Positions 8,885 to 17,353 of a stretch of DNA of 64,000 nucleotides are shown here, piece after piece. Origin of the DNA: Chloroflexota bacterium (GTDB taxonomy: Bacteria > Chloroflexota > Anaerolineae > Aggregatilineales > Phototrophicaceae); the NCBI GenBank assembly GCA_011525385.1, contig WTGF01000062.1:1-64000 (forward strand), given 5' to 3'. Below the pieces are notes generated by a model. It had not been told where the DNA came from. It searched no databases and saw only the letters and a list, made by a program, of their open reading frames with translations. Numbering within the stretch: position 1 is the first letter of the stretch; each line of letters opens with the position of its first letter. A program made the translations under genes and the position numbers.

Positions 8885-9727
8885 GTGGGAGAGGACCACG
8901 TTGTCGCCAGGCTGACAAAGTTCTGTAGAACGAACCCCGGTTTGACCGCGGGCGTGTTGCTGATCTTGCCCTTCGTTTTATTCGCGCTGCTACCCGGTAT
9001 CTTCGCTACGCACGATCCGATCAAGACCTCCATCCGCGAGTTATACGCGCCGCCCAGCGCCGAGCACTTTTTTGGCACGGATGAACTGGGCCGCGATGTA
9101 TATAGCCGCGTTGTTTATGGCGCGCGCATTTCTCTGGTCGCCGCCTCACTGATTATCGGCGTGGCTTGCCTGGTCGGCGTCGTCCTGGGCACGGTGGCCG
9201 GCTTCTGGCGCGGCTGGAGCGATCGCGTCATCATGACCCTGGTCGATCTGGTTCTGGCTTTTCCCAGCCTGATCCTGGCGCTGGCAGTCAGCGCGGCGCT
9301 CGGCCCCGGTCTGCGCAGCGCCATCATCGCCGCGGCGGCGGTCTGGTGGCCCGTTTACGCGCGCCTGCTGCGGGGCCTCACGATCCAGCTTAGCGAAATG
9401 GAATTCGTGACCGCGGCCAGGGCGATGGGCGCGTCGGCGCCGGCGATCATTTTCCGACACATATTGCCCAACGCCGTTTATGCCATCATCGTGCGTATCA
9501 GCCTCGATCTGGGCCTGGCCGTACTGTTGCTCGCCAGCTTGAGCTTTATCGGCCTGGGCGCGAGCGCTCCGACGCCGGAATGGGGCGCGATGGTGGCATG
9601 GGGGCGCATCTATTTTCTGACCGAATGGTGGATCGGCGCCTTCCCGGCTGTGGCGATCACGCTAGTCGTAGTCGGCATCACCCTGCTCGGCGACGGCTTG
9701 AATGATGCGCGGGACCCAAACCGCTAA
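8885..9727 (+). CDS. ABC transporter permease, DppC/OppC type
   Basis: This 280-residue inner-membrane permease pairs with the DppB-like protein at 3014. It starts at a GTG with AAAGGGAGG 4 bases upstream. It shows the DppC hallmarks: an N-terminal TM segment followed by the periplasmic APPSAEHFFGTDELGRDVYSR-type signature (core GTDELGRDV), six membrane segments, and the EAA loop with ARAMGAS and RHILPN, ending in SLSFIGLG. Separation of the two permease genes by metabolic genes is unusual but both face the same way with short gaps, so one transcript is likely. Confidence 0.93.
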   Translation: MGEDHVVARLTKFCRTNPGLTAGVLLILPFVLFALLPGIFATHDPIKTSIRELYAPPSAEHFFGTDELGRDVYSRVVYGARISLVAASLIIGVACLVGVVLGTVAGFWRGWSDRVIMTLVDLVLAFPSLILALAVSAALGPGLRSAIIAAAAVWWPVYARLLRGLTIQLSEMEFVTAARAMGASAPAIIFRHILPNAVYAIIVRISLDLGLAVLLLASLSFIGLGASAPTPEWGAMVAWGRIYFLTEWWIGAFPAVAITLVVVGITLLGDGLNDARDPNR

Positions 9728-9768
9728 GGTAAGCCAATTGCTGCTTCAGTACGAGAGGTCATTTTCTG

Positions 9769-10869
9769 ATGATTAACCAGATCCGCTTTGACAAACTGTA
9801 CGCGATCATGCGGGATGCCGGACTGGACATAGTCGCGCTGATCCCAGGACCCAACCACCGCTACCTCTTCGACGCGGTACACTTTGTCCTGGAACGTCCC
9901 ATTGTCATTTTCCTGGCTATAGATGCCGAGCCGGTGGCCGTCATCCCCGAATTGGAGATTCCCCTTTTTGAGCGACATGCTGTACAAGCTCGATTATTTG
10001 CTTACAGCGATGCGGTTGGTTACCAAACTGCCTTCCGCGACGCACTAATTGCCCTTAAGTCGCCGGGCAAGACCATCGGCGTCGAGGGTTTATTCATGCG
10101 CTTTTTCGAAGGCGAAGTGATCCGCTTCGCCGCGCCCGACAGCCAGGTGATCGACGCCAGCGAGGCGCTGGAAGAACTGCGCATGATTAAAGATGCCGGG
10201 GAAGTCGCCGCGCTTCGCCGCGCCATTCAAATTTCCGAGGACGCCCTACGGGCAACGCTGGTCGAGGCGCGCGCTGGCATGAGCGAGATTGAACTTGCGG
10301 CCATCCTGGAGACGCACATGAGAGAATTGGGCGGCGAGGGATTGTCCTTCGATATCATCCTGCATGCCGGGGGCAACACGGCCCTGCCCCATTCCGGTCC
10401 CCTGGACTATCGCATGAGGCGCGGAGATCCCCTGATTTTCGATTTTGGCGCGAGTTTCGGCGGTTACTGCGCCGATATCACGCGCACGGTTTTCCTGGGC
10501 GAGGTCAGCGACGAGCAGCGCGACTTCTATGCCGTAGTGCAGGCCGCGAATGAAGCCGGGCGACAGGCCGCCAAGCCCGGCGTCACAGCCGAATCCGTTG
10601 ATATTGCCGCGCGGCAAGTTTTCATTAACGCCGGTTACGAATCGCTCATGCGGCATCGCACCGGCCACGGGCTGGGGCTGCAAGCGCACGAAGCGCCTTA
10701 CATCGTCGAGGGCAACCAGCGCATACTGGAACCGGGCATGGTCTTCACCGTTGAGCCGGGCATCTATCGCATCGGCGAAATCGGCGTGCGCATTGAGGAT
10801 GATGTGCTCGTCACGCAAGATGGCTGCGAGAGCTTGACCAGCTTCCCGCGCGATCTGCTGATCGTCTGA
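9769..10869 (+). CDS. M24 family metallopeptidase (Xaa-Pro aminopeptidase-like)
   Basis: This 366-residue protein has an N-terminal creatinase/prolidase-type domain (residues 1-130) and a C-terminal pita-bread catalytic domain. All five metal ligands are present: D225 (IFDFG), D236 (ADITRT), H300 (RTGHGL), E329 (TVEPG) and E343 (RIEDD), with the substrate histidine H208 (PHSG). It should hydrolyse an X-Pro bond or a related amide such as creatine or a carbamoylated amino acid. As the last gene of the operon it is a candidate for cutting the ring-opened product or imported peptide. GAGAGG precedes the ATG by 11 bases. No signal peptide. Confidence 0.92.
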   Translation: MINQIRFDKLYAIMRDAGLDIVALIPGPNHRYLFDAVHFVLERPIVIFLAIDAEPVAVIPELEIPLFERHAVQARLFAYSDAVGYQTAFRDALIALKSPGKTIGVEGLFMRFFEGEVIRFAAPDSQVIDASEALEELRMIKDAGEVAALRRAIQISEDALRATLVEARAGMSEIELAAILETHMRELGGEGLSFDIILHAGGNTALPHSGPLDYRMRRGDPLIFDFGASFGGYCADITRTVFLGEVSDEQRDFYAVVQAANEAGRQAAKPGVTAESVDIAARQVFINAGYESLMRHRTGHGLGLQAHEAPYIVEGNQRILEPGMVFTVEPGIYRIGEIGVRIEDDVLVTQDGCESLTSFPRDLLIV

Positions 10870-11239
10870 GAGGGGTTTCAGGCGCCTTTTCACCGCCATC
10901 GCCAGAGAGGCATTCTCAAGCCTGTTATCTGTCCAAATTGATGCGAAGTTCTTTTACGCAATGGTTTGCGTGAGGAAGAAAAAAATGTTATGGTTAGCCG
11001 ATGTATTAATTCGCTGACATTCGCCGCGAAGCGTCAAAAGAATTTTGATCTTTCCAAAGTTTTTGCTCGGCATCGACAGGCTGGAAATTTGTCGCAGTCT
11101 GTATCATTCAGGCTGAAATCCGACACTGCGCGCGAAGCTCAGCATGTATTGCGCGATTCTGAAAACGAGGAGGTGATGCCCAGGACGATGAGAAACTGGT
11201 TTATCCACAGAGTCGAAAACTAAATTTTCAGGAGGAAAC
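10870..11239 (+). promoter_or_regulatory. Operon boundary with weak promoter and possible leader peptide
   Basis: This 370-base gap is AT-richer than its surroundings. TTGCGT (10966-10971), 17 bases, then TATGGT (10989-10994) is a weak sigma70-like promoter candidate. Near the end, AGGAGG (11168-11173) stands 2 bases before an ATG (11176) opening a 15-codon frame that ends at 11223, just before the binding-protein ribosome site, so a leader peptide is conceivable. An 85-codon frame across the gap has no gene-like codon bias and I do not call it. Confidence 0.35.
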
Positions 11240-12670
11240 ATGAGCACAGAAAAGAAAATGAGTCGCCGCGATTTGCTGAAGATGGCAGCGGCCGGCGGGA
11301 CCGGGCTGGTGATGTCGGGTTTGCCGGTGCGCGTGATCGCGCAAGATATGGTGACGATCAAGGTGCAGACGGCCGGTCTCGATGACAATACGCTGCAGCC
11401 GGTGGCCGACATTCAGATGGCGCGCAACCCCAACGTGAATGTCGAGTGGGTCGTGCTCACGGGTATCGACCACGAAGAAGTAGCGGCAAAGATTCTGGCG
11501 CTGGTGGCGGCTGGCGAGTCGATCGACGTCGGCTATGCCGCGACCGAGGCTTGCCAGCTATTCGCTGGTCAAGGTTTGGCGGCGCCGCTTGACGACCGCA
11601 TCACCAGTGATCCCGACCAGGATTTCTGGACCGATTTCTTCTCCGATGTGCATCCCTCATTGACCGAAGCCATGATGTACGAGGGCAGCTTGTACGAGCC
11701 GCCGCGCGACTTCAACGCCGCCAATATGTACTTCAACACCAACGTACTAGCGGAGAACGGCTTTGAAGTGCCCGGCGAAGAGTGGACGAAGGACGACTTC
11801 CTCGAGATCGCCCGCGGCACAACCAAGAAAGACGACTCCGGCAATACCGAGGTCTTCGGCTATGCCTGGACCAACCGTCTTTGGGGAAGCTGGATGCCCT
11901 GGATCTTCGTGGCTGGCGGCAACCTCTATACCGAGGAACGGGCCCCCGGCGGCAGTTGGGTCTGGGACGGCTACTACGAAGGTGATATGGCGGCAGACGG
12001 CCGCGGCGGCGGCTTCCGCTGGCGCGAACCAGTCGCCAATTCCGCCGAAGTAGTCGAGGCGCTGCAACTGGTCGTCGACCTGTGGCAGGAAGGCGTCACG
12101 CCCGATATCGCCATGGGCACGGGCCAAACGCTCACCGGCTTCTATTCGACCGGCTTGCTCTGCATGACGCCGGCTGGCGGCTTCTGGGCTGGGCGCCTCG
12201 GCAACGAGGGCATGGCAAAAGGCGACTTTGATGTTCAGTATTGGCCCAACTGGCGCAATCAGAAGCATCAGTTTGGCACCGGCGGCCACTGGCTGAGCAC
12301 GACCTCGACCGCGCCCGATGAAGCCTGGGACTTCATGAAGATCGAAGTCAGCCACGAAGGCTTCCAGAGCAGCATTTTCTTCAATCCGGTCATCATCACC
12401 ACACCCTCGCGCCGCTCCTACAGCCAGGCCGACGCCTTCGAAAGCACGGGTCCCGCCAACAGCGACGTCTTCTATGGCACGCTGGACGATCATCCGTCCA
12501 CGTCGCCCATCCCGGCGCCGCCTTGGTCGAACCCGATGACCACCATCTTCACCACCTATACCGGCTTCGCCATGTCCGGCGAGATGGGACCGCAGCAAGC
12601 GCTTGACGAAATGCAAGCGGAACTGGAATCGCTGACCAATCGTCAACCGCAATACTACGGCGACGACTAG
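11240..12670 (+). CDS. ABC sugar-transporter solute-binding protein (CUT1, Tat signal)
   Basis: This 476-residue extracellular solute-binding protein belongs to the family-1 (MalE/UgpB-like) group. The N-terminus carries a twin-arginine signal, SRRDLLKMAA, followed by a short hydrophobic stretch ending near VIAQD, so it is probably exported folded. AGGAGG lies 6-7 bases before the ATG. Characteristic segments include the EVFGYAW region and the C-terminal NPMTTIFTTYTGFAMSGE. It feeds the permease pair at 12746 and 13739, an arrangement typical for oligosaccharide or glycoside import. No ATPase gene follows, as in other CUT1 systems that share one MsmX-type ATPase. Confidence 0.93.
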   Translation: MSTEKKMSRRDLLKMAAAGGTGLVMSGLPVRVIAQDMVTIKVQTAGLDDNTLQPVADIQMARNPNVNVEWVVLTGIDHEEVAAKILALVAAGESIDVGYAATEACQLFAGQGLAAPLDDRITSDPDQDFWTDFFSDVHPSLTEAMMYEGSLYEPPRDFNAANMYFNTNVLAENGFEVPGEEWTKDDFLEIARGTTKKDDSGNTEVFGYAWTNRLWGSWMPWIFVAGGNLYTEERAPGGSWVWDGYYEGDMAADGRGGGFRWREPVANSAEVVEALQLVVDLWQEGVTPDIAMGTGQTLTGFYSTGLLCMTPAGGFWAGRLGNEGMAKGDFDVQYWPNWRNQKHQFGTGGHWLSTTSTAPDEAWDFMKIEVSHEGFQSSIFFNPVIITTPSRRSYSQADAFESTGPANSDVFYGTLDDHPSTSPIPAPPWSNPMTTIFTTYTGFAMSGEMGPQQALDEMQAELESLTNRQPQYYGDD

Positions 12671-12683
12671 GCGCCAGCGTATC

Positions 12684-12719
12684 AGAGAGCCAATTCGCCA
12701 ATTGAATTGGCTCTCTTTC
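12684..12719 (+). terminator. Strong stem-loop between binding-protein and permease genes
   Basis: A perfect 13-bp inverted repeat (12684-12696 with 12704-12716), a 7-base loop and trailing Ts form an intrinsic-terminator-like hairpin. The permease start at 12746 lies only 30 bases on, so it probably attenuates rather than ends the operon. Confidence 0.82.
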
Positions 12720-12745
12720 CCTAGCCCGATCTCGAAGGACACGGC

Positions 12746-13705
12746 ATGCCAGGAAACTCTCCATCCAGCAACAATATCGGCGGCATCGGCGGGATCTACC
12801 ACTGGCTCTTCCAGGACACCATGGAAGGGCTGCGGCGCAGGCGCGCCTTGCTCGGCTATCTTTTCCTCTTGCCAACCTTGCTCGGCATCTTTATTTTCAC
12901 GGCCGGTCCCATCTTCGTCTCATTCGGCCTCAGCTTATATCGCTGGAATATCTTCAAACCGCCCGACTTTATCGCGCTGGACAACTTCGAACGATTGCTG
13001 GCCGATCGGCGTGTCATCGTCGGTTTGGGCAATACGCTAAAGTTCACGGTATTAGCCGTCGCCAGCCAGGTATCTCTCGGCCTGATCTTGGCTCTGGCGG
13101 TTCATCGCATTAACCGCATCTGGCTGCGCTATTATTTCCGCACTGCCTATTTTCTGCCGCTTTTGATGTCCGGCGCGTCTGTCGCTGTTTTTATGGGATA
13201 TATCTTTCATAAAGAATTTGGTCCTTTGAACTATTATTTGACTTTGCTGGGCTTGCCGCAGATTCCCTGGCTGACAAATTCTGATCTGGTGATGATTTCC
13301 ATCGCCATCATCTCCGCCTGGCGCAACCTGGGCTTCACATTCCTGATCTTCCTCGGCGGCTTGGCGAACCTATCACAAGAAGTGCTTGATGCCGCCGATG
13401 TCGATGGCGCGCAGGGATTGCGCCGCTTGTGGTCGGTCGTCATCCCCTTGTTGAGCCCGCAAATCCTCTTCGCCACCGTCACCGGCGTCATCGGAGCGCT
13501 GCAGGTCTTCGACGAACCCTATATCATGACCCGCGGCGGACCGGGCAACGCCAGCCGCACGCTGGTGATGGTGATGTACGAACACGCCTTCAAAGACATC
13601 GAATTCGGCTACGGATCCGCAATCGCCATCGTGGTATTTCTCATGATCCTAGCCATGTCGGCAGTACAGATGTGGCTCTGGCGCAATCGCGTTTTCTATC
13701 AATAG
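12746..13705 (+). CDS. ABC sugar-transporter permease, MalF/UgpA type
   Basis: This 319-residue inner-membrane permease forms half of the CUT1 sugar channel. After a polar 40-residue N-terminus, six membrane segments follow, beginning with LLGYLFLLPTLLGIFIF. The EAA loop (AADVDGAQGLRRLWSVVIPLLSPQI, core DAADVDGAQ) that docks on the ATPase is intact, and the MTRGGPGNAS periplasmic signature of MalF-like proteins is present. AAGGA lies 6 bases before the ATG. It sits between the binding protein and the MalG-like partner. Confidence 0.94.
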   Translation: MPGNSPSSNNIGGIGGIYHWLFQDTMEGLRRRRALLGYLFLLPTLLGIFIFTAGPIFVSFGLSLYRWNIFKPPDFIALDNFERLLADRRVIVGLGNTLKFTVLAVASQVSLGLILALAVHRINRIWLRYYFRTAYFLPLLMSGASVAVFMGYIFHKEFGPLNYYLTLLGLPQIPWLTNSDLVMISIAIISAWRNLGFTFLIFLGGLANLSQEVLDAADVDGAQGLRRLWSVVIPLLSPQILFATVTGVIGALQVFDEPYIMTRGGPGNASRTLVMVMYEHAFKDIEFGYGSAIAIVVFLMILAMSAVQMWLWRNRVFYQ

Positions 13706-13738
13706 AATTGGCAATAGAACTTTGGCAGGGGAACACTG

Positions 13739-14623
13739 ATGGCGAGCAATGCGACCAGAATGCCCGGGGAGATTTCCGCCGCGGAGCATCGGCGGCAAAT
13801 CATATCGCACCAACTGGGCCGCTGGGTCCCTTTGTTCATTCTCGCGGTCATGAGCGTCGTCATCCTCGCGCCGATTATGTGGACAATTTCGACCTCGCTG
13901 CGCGACGGCGTCGACTCTTTTACCGTGCCGCCAAAATGGCTGCCAACCGACTTGGCGGTCGAAAACTACGTAAAAGTATTCGAGACGGTGCCCTTCGCGC
14001 GCCAGATCCTCAACAGCGCCATCATCACCTGGGGCACGGTGCTGGGTCAATTGGTCACGGCGTCGCTGGCCGGTTATGCTTTCGCCCGGCTCGAGTTCAA
14101 AGGGCGGGATCTGCTATTCTGGGTGGTGCTGGCCACAATGATGATTCCCATACAGGCCACCGTCATTCCAGTTTTCATCTTGATCCGCAACTTGGGGCTC
14201 TACGACACCTACTGGTCGCTGATCCTGCCGGCGACGCCGACGGCTTTTGGCGCTTTCTTGCTGCGGCAGTATTACCTGACCATTCCCATTGAACTTGAGG
14301 AATCAGCGCTCATCGACGGCGCCAACCAATGGCAGCTCTTCCGTCAAGTCTATCTTCCACTCGTGAAACCGGGCTTGGCAGTGCTGGCGATACTTAGCTT
14401 TAACTTCCATTGGAATGAATTCTTCCGTCCGCTGATTTTCTTGCAGCACGAGAATTACCCGATCACCATTGGCATCTTTCAGTTGCAGGGATATATGATG
14501 ACCGGCAGCATCTCGGTCGTGCTCGCGGGTGTGGTCGTATCGCTCATCCCCGTCATCATCATTTTTCTCTTCGGACAGCGCTATCTGATCGAAGGCATCA
14601 TGCGCGGCGCGATCAAGGGCTAG
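13739..14623 (+). CDS. ABC sugar-transporter permease, MalG/UgpE type
   Basis: This 294-residue inner-membrane permease pairs with the MalF-like protein just upstream. It has six membrane segments. The EAA loop reads EESALIDGANQWQLFRQVYLPLVKP (core ALIDGANQW), and the WNEFFRPLIF segment is typical of MalG-like proteins. AGGGGA lies about 7 bases before the ATG. The gene runs into the chaperonin-like gene after about 64 bases with no obvious terminator, suggesting co-transcription. Confidence 0.94.
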   Translation: MASNATRMPGEISAAEHRRQIISHQLGRWVPLFILAVMSVVILAPIMWTISTSLRDGVDSFTVPPKWLPTDLAVENYVKVFETVPFARQILNSAIITWGTVLGQLVTASLAGYAFARLEFKGRDLLFWVVLATMMIPIQATVIPVFILIRNLGLYDTYWSLILPATPTAFGAFLLRQYYLTIPIELEESALIDGANQWQLFRQVYLPLVKPGLAVLAILSFNFHWNEFFRPLIFLQHENYPITIGIFQLQGYMMTGSISVVLAGVVVSLIPVIIIFLFGQRYLIEGIMRGAIKG

Positions 14624-14687
14624 CGATGGCGAGCGCAGGACGATTCGACCATTACCCGCCCAGCGCCTCGCGCCCGTGGATGATCGC

Positions 14688-16340
14688 ATGAGCGAAAAAG
14701 CCCCCTTTCATTCCCGCAAAACCTATCGGCCCGGTCTGGTTTTCCATCCTCAGTCGCAGGAGAACATTAAGCGCGGCCTCAATACGCTCGTGTCCGCGAT
14801 ACGCCCTACCCTGGGTCCCACCGCGCGAACGGTAGCTGTTACCTCCCTGATTGAAAACAAAGACACGCCCGAGGTTCTTGATGATGGCGGCATCATTGCC
14901 CGTCGCGTCATAGAATTGCATCGCCGCGACGCCGATGTCGGCGCTATGCTGGCCCGCGCCTTGATTTGCCGGCAGAACGAGCGCATGGGCGACGGTTCCG
15001 CCACGGCGGCGGTGCTGCTGGCTACGATCTACAACGGCGGCTTGCATTACCTGGCATCCGGCGGGAATGCCATGCGCTTGCGACATCATCTGGAAAGGGC
15101 CCTGGAAAAGTCGCTCGTCGCGCTCGACGAACAGACCTACACTGTCCAAGGCAAACACAAATTGGCGCAAGTTGCGGAATCAATCTGTCATGACGCGGAC
15201 CTTGCGAAATTGCTGGGGGAGATCTTCGATATCATCGGCGCCTACGGCCGGCTTGACATTCGTAAAGATCACAGCCGCATTTTGCGGCGCGAATATATTG
15301 AAGGCATGGCTTGGGACAGCGGTCTGTTTTCGCGCGACATGATCGTCAATCGCGCCCAATTGCAGACAGTCTACGAAGAACCTGCCTTCGTCTTGGCTGA
15401 TTTCAAAGTCAACGATCCGCGTCACATCATGCCGATGCTTGAAATCGCCGTCGACCAAAAGATCGAAAAGCTGATCTTGGTGGCCGCCGATCTCTCCGCC
15501 GAAGCGATGGCCGGCTTAATGATGGCGAATGGCAAACTCAAGAACTTCCAGGTCATGGCGGTACGGGGACCCGGCAGCAACGCCGACGATCGCGCGGCCG
15601 CCTTCGAGGATATTGCCATAGCGACCGGCGCCAAAACGCTTGTTGGGGCGGCGGGAGACAGCTTGAAAGACGTGACTTATGGACACTTCGGGCGCGCGCG
15701 GCGCGGCTGGGCGGGGGCCCACAATTTCGGCATCATCGGTGGCAAGGGCGATCCGCGCAAGTTGCGACAACATATCAGGCGCCTGCAACGCTGGCTGGAA
15801 GCAAGCGACGACCCGCTAGTGCGAGAAGCGCTGCAAAAGCGCATCGGCCGTCTGATGGGTGGCTCGGCAACCTTGTGGATCGGCGGCGTGTCCGAAATCG
15901 AGATCGACCAAGTAAAAACCTTGGCGGAAAAGACCGCCAGCGCCATGCGCGCCGCGGTCAGCGACGGCGTCTTGCCGGGCGGCGGCATGGCTTACATGAA
16001 CTGCCGCAGCGTTTTGGAAAGCAAATCACAATCCGGCGCTGAGCCCGACGAGCGCGCAGCCCACCGCATCCTCTTTGATGCCCTGGCAGAGCCTGCGCGC
16101 GCCATTTACGAAAATGCCGGATACGAACCGGGCGAGGTCATAGCAAAGCTCTCAGACCTGGACAATGGTTGTGGCTTTGATGTCCTAAGCGGGGCGATTA
16201 CCGACGAGGGGGAGCTTGTTGACAGCGCCGCCGTGATGAAAGCCGCCTTGCGCAATGCGGTACTCACCGCCGGGATGATGCTGACCATTGATGTCATCGC
16301 GCATCACCAGAGTCCGGAAATCGCGCGCCAACCCGGCTAG
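14688..16340 (+). CDS. Divergent GroEL/Cpn60-like chaperonin with altered ATPase site
   Basis: This 550-residue protein aligns by eye along the whole of GroEL, but is strongly diverged. Nucleotide-pocket elements remain: TLGP in the N-terminal domain, D66 (GroEL D52), GDGSAT with D102 (D87; GroEL has GDGTTT), GVLPGGG, and D512 (D495). However, the position of the catalytic Asp398 that drives ATP hydrolysis is Lys415 (AAG at 15930-15932), in EKTASAMRAAV against EDALHATRAAV. In the apical domain GroEL Tyr203 aligns with Asp. The Gly-Met tail and any GroES gene are missing. It may bind but barely hydrolyse ATP. The ATG is chosen; a GTG 12 bases upstream is possible, and neither has a clear ribosome site. 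It lies in a sugar-import operon, directly before the propeller gene. Confidence 0.88.
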   Translation: MSEKAPFHSRKTYRPGLVFHPQSQENIKRGLNTLVSAIRPTLGPTARTVAVTSLIENKDTPEVLDDGGIIARRVIELHRRDADVGAMLARALICRQNERMGDGSATAAVLLATIYNGGLHYLASGGNAMRLRHHLERALEKSLVALDEQTYTVQGKHKLAQVAESICHDADLAKLLGEIFDIIGAYGRLDIRKDHSRILRREYIEGMAWDSGLFSRDMIVNRAQLQTVYEEPAFVLADFKVNDPRHIMPMLEIAVDQKIEKLILVAADLSAEAMAGLMMANGKLKNFQVMAVRGPGSNADDRAAAFEDIAIATGAKTLVGAAGDSLKDVTYGHFGRARRGWAGAHNFGIIGGKGDPRKLRQHIRRLQRWLEASDDPLVREALQKRIGRLMGGSATLWIGGVSEIEIDQVKTLAEKTASAMRAAVSDGVLPGGGMAYMNCRSVLESKSQSGAEPDERAAHRILFDALAEPARAIYENAGYEPGEVIAKLSDLDNGCGFDVLSGAITDEGELVDSAAVMKAALRNAVLTAGMMLTIDVIAHHQSPEIARQPG

Positions 16341-16348
16341 GATCACAT

Positions 16349-17299
16349 ATGACAGCCGAAAGAATCTGCCTGGAATTCACAGGATCCGACGAAACTGCCT
16401 ATGCCTTGGCGGCGTCGCCGGGATTCGCCAAAGACGGTCTTTGCTTCGCCGCTACATCAGGGGGCGTATATCGCTCAACAGATGGCGGCAAGGGCTGGGA
16501 GTTGCTGCGCGTCACCGAGGAACCGCTCCAGCAAATGGCCGCGACGGCCGTAGCGCTATCGCCGGCATTTGCCCAGGACCGAACCCTGTTTGCTGCGGTC
16601 AAGGGAGGCATTCTGCGATCCAGCGACGGGGGCGATACTTGGTTCGCCGCCAAGTTCCCCGCGCCTCCTCCACTCTTCACGACGCTGGCTATCTCTCCAA
16701 ATTTTGCGCAGGACGGGCTGATACTCGCCGGAACCATGGAAGACGGCGTATTCTCCTCGACCGATCGCGGCCTGAATTGGCAGCCCTGGAACTTCGGCTT
16801 GTTCGACCTGGCCGTTCTTTGCCTGGCAGCTTCGCCACATTTGGGGGAAGACGAGACGATCGTCGCCGGTACCGAAACGGGCTTGTACCGCAGCACTAAC
16901 GGCGGGCGCGCTTGGCGAGAAAGCGGATTCCCAAGCCAATTCGCGCCGATATTGAGCTTGGCATACACAGCCGGCAAGGATGGGACGTTGCTCTTCGCCG
17001 GAACCGAAGACAAGGGCCTTTTCATCTCTTGCGACGAGGGCGCAAGCTGGGATCGCACGGCGCCGGACAGGCTACCCGGATCGGTCAATCAATTGCAGAT
17101 TCTGTACAAGCCTGATGGCGGCGCCGAGATTTATGCGCTTTCAGAGGACGGCGTTTTGAGTTCCCGCGATGCCGGGCGAAACTGGGATTTTCTTGTAGGG
17201 ACGGAAGTCCCGCCAACCGCGATCTTGGTTGCCGATCCCGGCGACAAGGCCATGTTCCTCGGTCTGACAGGCGTAGGGATTGCCAAATACGAGTTATAG
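16349..17299 (+). CDS. Six-bladed Asp-box (BNR/Ycf48-like) propeller protein
   Basis: This 316-residue protein consists of about six repeats of 45-48 residues, each with an Asp box (S-x-D-x-G-x-x-W): at about 43-50, 91-98, 137-144, 182-189, 227-234 and 272-279. Most repeats also carry SPxFAxD before the box. That predicts a beta-propeller of the BNR/Ycf48/VPS10 kind, whose members bind or scaffold partners or are glycosidases. There is no signal peptide, so it should stay in the cytoplasm, which is unusual for such propellers. It starts 8 bases after the chaperonin-like stop. A physical partnership with that protein is an inference from co-location. No sialidase active site is seen. Confidence 0.85.
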   Translation: MTAERICLEFTGSDETAYALAASPGFAKDGLCFAATSGGVYRSTDGGKGWELLRVTEEPLQQMAATAVALSPAFAQDRTLFAAVKGGILRSSDGGDTWFAAKFPAPPPLFTTLAISPNFAQDGLILAGTMEDGVFSSTDRGLNWQPWNFGLFDLAVLCLAASPHLGEDETIVAGTETGLYRSTNGGRAWRESGFPSQFAPILSLAYTAGKDGTLLFAGTEDKGLFISCDEGASWDRTAPDRLPGSVNQLQILYKPDGGAEIYALSEDGVLSSRDAGRNWDFLVGTEVPPTAILVADPGDKAMFLGLTGVGIAKYEL

Positions 17300-17353
17300 A
17301 TCAATTCAGGACTGTATGAAGGCAGTCGCAGCCGCCACAGAAGGAGCGCTTCA

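Noticed and set aside
10966-11223. An 85-codon frame in the gap before the sugar binding protein
   Set aside because: No gene-like third-position bias, no ribosome site and no family resemblance. Only its last 15 codons are noted as a possible leader.
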